A model generated the notes under the pieces. That model saw only the letters and a list, made by a program, of their open reading frames with translations, was not told where the DNA came from and made no database searches. A stretch of 64,000 nt of DNA from Arthrobacter sp. D5-1 (GTDB taxonomy: Bacteria > Actinomycetota > Actinomycetes > Actinomycetales > Micrococcaceae), in NCBI RefSeq assembly GCF_017357425.1, contig NZ_CP014571.1, positions 2,728,001 to 2,792,000 on the forward strand, given 5' to 3'. Both the position numbers and the translations under genes were made by a program. Positions 60,904 through 64,000 of this stretch are shown one piece after another; the stretch's first letter is position 1, and the number at the start of each line of letters is the position of its first letter.

Positions 60904-61833
60904 GTGCTTGCAATCGTCTGCCCTGGACAGGGCTCCCAGACCCCCGGATTTTTGGCCCCTTGGCTGGAACTCCCCTCCGTCGAAGGCCAACTGGCCAACC
61001 TGAGCGAGATCGCAGGCATTGACCTCAAGGCCCACGGCACCACCTCCGATGAAGAAACCATCAAGGACACTGCAGTGGCCCAGCCGCTGATTGTCGCGGC
61101 AGGGCTGGTAGCTGCTTCGTCTTTGTTCGACGTCGAGCTCAGTACCCTCCCCGTGATCCTCGCCGGCCACTCCGTAGGCGAGATCACGGCTTCTGCCTTG
61201 GCCGGCGTCCTCACGGAAGCTGAAGCCATGACCTTCGTCCGGGAACGCGCCAACAGCATGGCCGCTGCTGCCGCTGTCACCCCTACCGGCATGAGTGCTG
61301 TGGTGGGCGGCGATCCCGCTGAGGTACTGGCAGCCATCGAAGCCGCCGGAGCAACGCCCGCGAACGTCAACGGTGCCGGACAGACAGTCGCAGCGGGCAC
61401 CTTCGACCAGCTCAAGGCCTTGGCAGAAAATCCGCCGGCTAAAGCGCGCGTGATCCCCCTCAAGGTTGCAGGAGCATTCCACACCTCCCATATGGCTCCG
61501 GCCGTCAGCGCGCTCGAGTCCCTCAAACCGTCGCTTTCACCCCAGAGCCCGGCCGTTCCTTTGCTGTCCAACTACGACGGCAAGGAAGTCACTGCCGGAC
61601 CTGCCGCCGTCGACAGCCTGATCGCCCAAGTGTCCCGTCCCGTCCGCTGGGACAAATGCATGGAAACGCTCGTCAGCCGCGGTGTCACCGGCGTGATCGA
61701 ACTGGCCCCAGCCGGCACCCTCGCAGGATTGGCCAAGCGCGGCATGCCCGGTGTCAAGACCGTCGCTGTCAAAACCCCGGATGACCTGTCCGCGGCTCTC
61801 GCTCTCTTCGCAGAATTGGAGGGACAGGCATGA
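60904..61833 (+). CDS. fabD: malonyl-CoA:ACP transacylase
   Basis: FabD moves malonyl from CoA to ACP, feeding type II fatty acid synthesis. The 309-residue protein begins MLAIVCPGQGSQTPG and has the catalytic serine in GHSVGE near residue 88, GAFHTSHM with the histidine near 194, and PVRWD. The GTG at 60904 gives the family N-terminus; an in-frame ATG 11 codons upstream is less likely. It overlaps fabH by 4 bases (ATGA). Confidence 0.95.
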   Translation: MLAIVCPGQGSQTPGFLAPWLELPSVEGQLANLSEIAGIDLKAHGTTSDEETIKDTAVAQPLIVAAGLVAASSLFDVELSTLPVILAGHSVGEITASALAGVLTEAEAMTFVRERANSMAAAAAVTPTGMSAVVGGDPAEVLAAIEAAGATPANVNGAGQTVAAGTFDQLKALAENPPAKARVIPLKVAGAFHTSHMAPAVSALESLKPSLSPQSPAVPLLSNYDGKEVTAGPAAVDSLIAQVSRPVRWDKCMETLVSRGVTGVIELAPAGTLAGLAKRGMPGVKTVAVKTPDDLSAALALFAELEGQA

Positions 61834-62891
61834 GCACTCCCGTGTTGAACAAGGCAGTTGTCAACGAGAACGCCCGTATCCTCGGCATCGGCGCCTACCG
61901 CCCCGATGTCATTGTCACCAACGACGACGTGTGCCAGTGGATCGACTCCTCCGACGAATGGATCCGCCAGCGCACCGGCATCATCACCCGTCACCGCGCC
62001 GCTGCTGACATCAGCGTCATCGACATGGCTGAAGGCGCCGCACGCGAAGCGTTGCAGCACGCAGGAATCGACGCGTCCCAACTGGGCGCCGTCATCGTGT
62101 CCACCGTGACGCACCCTTATGCCACGCCGTCGGCTGCCGCTGCGCTCACCGAACGTTTGGGCGCGACGCCGGCACCCGCCTTCGATATCTCGGCCGCCTG
62201 TGCCGGGTACTGCTATGGCGTGGCCCAGGCCGATGCCCTGGTTCGTTCCGGCGCAGCCCAATACGTCCTGGTGGTTGGCGCGGAGAAGCTTTCCGATGTC
62301 ATCGACAACCACGAACGCACCATCTCGTTCCTCCTCGGCGACGGCGCAGGCGCTGTGGTGGTTGGCCCGTCCGACACTCCTGGCATCGGCCCCTCCGTCT
62401 GGGGCTCAGACGGCAGCAAGTGGGACGCCATCGGCATGACCCACTCCCTTGAGGACGTCAAGAAGCTGGGCGAATCCGCCCGGCACTCCGATGAAATCGA
62501 CGATCCCGCCATTCTTTCGGCAACCCAGGATGTTTGGCCCACCCTGCGGCAGGACGGTCAGACCGTGTTCCGCTGGGCCGTGTGGGAAATGGCCAAGGTT
62601 GCCCAGCAGGCTCTGGATGCCGCCGGCATTGAAGCAAGCGACCTCGCTGCCTTCGTTCCGCACCAGGCAAACATGCGGATCATCGACGAGATGGTCAAGA
62701 AGCTGAAGCTTCCCGAATCCGTTGTCATCGGCCGCGACATCGCCCAAGCGGGCAATACCTCCGCAGCGTCGATCCCGCTGGCAACGCACCGCCTGCTTCA
62801 GGAGAACCCTGAGCTGAGCGGCGGCCTGGCCCTGCAGATCGGGTTCGGCGCCGGACTGGTCTTCGGCGCCCAGGTAGTGGTCCTGCCGTAG
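61830..62891 (+). CDS. fabH: 3-oxoacyl-ACP synthase III
   Basis: FabH condenses an acyl-CoA primer with malonyl-ACP and so sets straight- or branched-chain products. The 353-residue thiolase-fold protein has Cys in DISAACAGYCYG near residue 121, His in VPHQANMRII near 280, and Asn in GNTSAASIP near 310. It is second in the fab operon, with its ATG inside the end of fabD. Confidence 0.95.
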   Translation: MSTPVLNKAVVNENARILGIGAYRPDVIVTNDDVCQWIDSSDEWIRQRTGIITRHRAAADISVIDMAEGAAREALQHAGIDASQLGAVIVSTVTHPYATPSAAAALTERLGATPAPAFDISAACAGYCYGVAQADALVRSGAAQYVLVVGAEKLSDVIDNHERTISFLLGDGAGAVVVGPSDTPGIGPSVWGSDGSKWDAIGMTHSLEDVKKLGESARHSDEIDDPAILSATQDVWPTLRQDGQTVFRWAVWEMAKVAQQALDAAGIEASDLAAFVPHQANMRIIDEMVKKLKLPESVVIGRDIAQAGNTSAASIPLATHRLLQENPELSGGLALQIGFGAGLVFGAQVVVLP

Positions 62892-63008
62892 ACCGGGACT
62901 CGTCCCGGCTACCACCAGCCAACTGAATACGACTTACAAACCCAAACCGTAAACCGCGGTTTGCCCCCTTTCCGGCAGTAGCCGGTACAACAAGAAAAGG
63001 AGCCAACA

Positions 63009-63254
63009 ATGGCTAGCAACGAAGAAATCCTGGCCGGCCTGGCTGAAATCGTCAACGAAGAGACGGGCCTCGCCACCGAAGCCGTAGAGCTGGACAAGTC
63101 CTTCACCGAGGACCTGGACATCGACTCCATCTCCATGATGACCATCGTTGTCAACGCTGAAGAGAAGTTCGGCGTTCGCATCCCGGACGAAGAGGTCAAG
63201 AACCTCAAGACCGTCGGCGACGCCGTCAGCTTCATCGCCAACGCACAGGCCTAG
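63009..63254 (+). CDS. acpP: acyl carrier protein
   Basis: The 81-residue acidic four-helix protein has the phosphopantetheine serine in DLDIDSISMM near residue 40. It carries the growing chain for all Fab enzymes. AGGAG lies 7 bases before the ATG. It is separated from fabH by 117 bases. Confidence 0.96.
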   Translation: MASNEEILAGLAEIVNEETGLATEAVELDKSFTEDLDIDSISMMTIVVNAEEKFGVRIPDEEVKNLKTVGDAVSFIANAQA

Positions 63255-63265
63255 TCCTGACACCA

Positions 63266-63307
63266 GCTGTGCCGGGCCGGGATTAACGTCCCTGCGCCCG
63301 GCACAGC
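63266..63307 (+). other. hairpin between acpP and fabF
   Basis: GCTGTGCCGGGC (63266-63277) pairs perfectly with GCCCGGCACAGC (63296-63307). No T-run follows directly. It may lower fabF expression relative to acpP or protect the acpP message from 3' decay. Confidence 0.55.
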
Positions 63308-63386
63308 CGCAATACCACCCAAAGACTTTTTGCCTCCCCTTGTGAACGCTGCAGGAGGGATGGCTGATCCGACAGAGAGTGATCGC

Positions 63387-64000
63387 ATGGCACGCAAAGT
63401 AGTCATAACCGGTCTGGGGGCCACCACTCCCATCGGCGGCGACGTACCCACAATGTGGAAGAACGCGCTGAAAGGGGTCTCCGGCGCCCGCACGCTCGAA
63501 GACGAGTGGGTGGCCAAATACGACCTCCCCGTTCACTTTGCTGCCCGGTGCTCGACGCCGGCACTTGAAGTTCTGAGCCGCGTCGAGGCCAAGCGCATGG
63601 ACCCATCCACGCAGTTTGGTGTCATCGCCGCACGTGAAGCGTGGTCCGACTCCGGTATCGAAGAGATCGACCACGACCGTCTCGCGGTAGCCTTCGCCAC
63701 CGGAATCGGCGGCGTCTGGACCCTGCTGGACGCTTGGGACACGCTCAGGGACAAGGGTCCCCGCCGGGTCCTGCCCATGACCGTTCCCATGCTCATGCCC
63801 AACGGTGTGGCCGCAGCGGTCAGCCTTGACCTCGGCGCCCGCGCTGGAGCGCACACCCCGGTTTCGGCATGTGCGTCCGGCACCGAAGCACTCCACCTGG
63901 GCCTGGACCTGATCCGCTCCGGCAAAGCAGACGTCGTAGTATGCGGTGGCGCTGAAGCTGCCATCCACCCGATGCCGTTGGCCGCGTTCTCCTCCATGCA
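63387..64000 (+). CDS. fabF: 3-oxoacyl-ACP synthase II, N-terminal part (cut by window end)
   Basis: FabF elongates acyl-ACP with malonyl-ACP. About 204 residues are visible: MARKVVITGLGATTPIGGDV, TGIGGVWTLLDAWDTL near residue 106, and the catalytic cysteine in PVSACASGTEALH near 157. The ATG at 63387 has only a weak GAGAG upstream. In-frame starts at 63360 and 63342 would add 9 or 15 residues, and AGGAGG lies between those two. Confidence 0.94.
   Translation, partial: MARKVVITGLGATTPIGGDVPTMWKNALKGVSGARTLEDEWVAKYDLPVHFAARCSTPALEVLSRVEAKRMDPSTQFGVIAAREAWSDSGIEEIDHDRLAVAFATGIGGVWTLLDAWDTLRDKGPRRVLPMTVPMLMPNGVAAAVSLDLGARAGAHTPVSACASGTEALHLGLDLIRSGKADVVVCGGAEAAIHPMPLAAFSSM

Noticed and set aside
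1-64000. CRISPR arrays, insertion sequences, integrases, toxin-antitoxin pairs or other defence systems
   Set aside because: No regularly spaced repeats, transposase motifs, terminal inverted repeats or target duplications were seen. All tRNA genes are intact without adjacent integrase genes.

Overview
The window is chromosomal DNA of a high-GC Gram-positive bacterium, most likely an Arthrobacter/Paenarthrobacter-type member of the Micrococcaceae. This rests on protein character and gene order, not on a database search: the clpX-clpP2-clpP1-tig-nei-rpiB-pepN neighbourhood, the ahpE-DUF3052 / aceE-PucR regulator-fabD run, two-gene ClpP, a 920-residue homodimeric-type AceE, and abundant leaderless promoters of the form TANNNT-N6/7-ATG. 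It reads as a housekeeping region. I see no insertion sequence, integrase, phage, CRISPR array, toxin-antitoxin pair or defence island, and no clearly new multi-gene system.

Layout. 1-10 kb: folC (cut by the window edge) and ileS behind a translational T-box, a membrane-anchored EEP phosphatase/nuclease, an SDR, valS and an Fpg-type glycosylase. 10-18 kb: a DsbA-like mycoredoxin relative, clpX, clpP2/clpP1, tig, tRNA-Pro, tRNA-Gly, a second Nei-type glycosylase, rpiB and a membrane protein. 18-30 kb: pepN, an OsmC protein, an NAD-epimerase, mscS-glbO, a conserved hypothetical, tesB, ettA, a lipoprotein, tRNA-Arg, a second-type ssb, a GNAT protein and map. 30-38.5 kb: an AlkD-like protein, an MptB-type mannosyltransferase, orn, tRNA-His, def plus an acyltransferase-like gene, a secreted HNH nuclease, a long GAPDH and rnpB. 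38.5-44 kb: yaaA, a degenerate zinc-ribbon coiled-coil protein with a NIF3 protein, msrA, cysK-cysE and an SDR.

44-53.6 kb is the only accessory-looking block. It is a sugar-acid cluster: gnd, a GntR/FCD regulator, idnD, idnO, a 3-hydroxyisobutyrate-dehydrogenase-like gene, a D-2-hydroxyacid dehydrogenase, an MHS-type transporter and an IclR regulator. Together IdnD, IdnO and Gnd describe a route from L-idonate through 5-ketogluconate and gluconate to the pentose phosphate pathway; the gluconate kinase is not in the window. A motif close to TCACTATGATGAACA recurs in the intergenic regions of this block and may be its operator.

53.7-64 kb: a small hypothetical gene, tRNA-Val, the DUF3052-ahpE-sirtuin operon, aceE, a PucR/FasR-type regulator and the type II fatty acid synthase operon fabD-fabH-acpP-fabF (fabF cut by the window end). 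Pyruvate dehydrogenase E1 supplies acetyl-CoA and the fab operon consumes it, with the PucR protein as the likely fab activator.

Odd points worth a look are the loss of key cysteines in three proteins (DsbA-like, zinc-ribbon, sirtuin), perfect inverted repeats lying on the osmC and fabD promoters, a 3 x 16-bp tandem repeat at 29.3 kb, and a switch of codon choice inside aceE.
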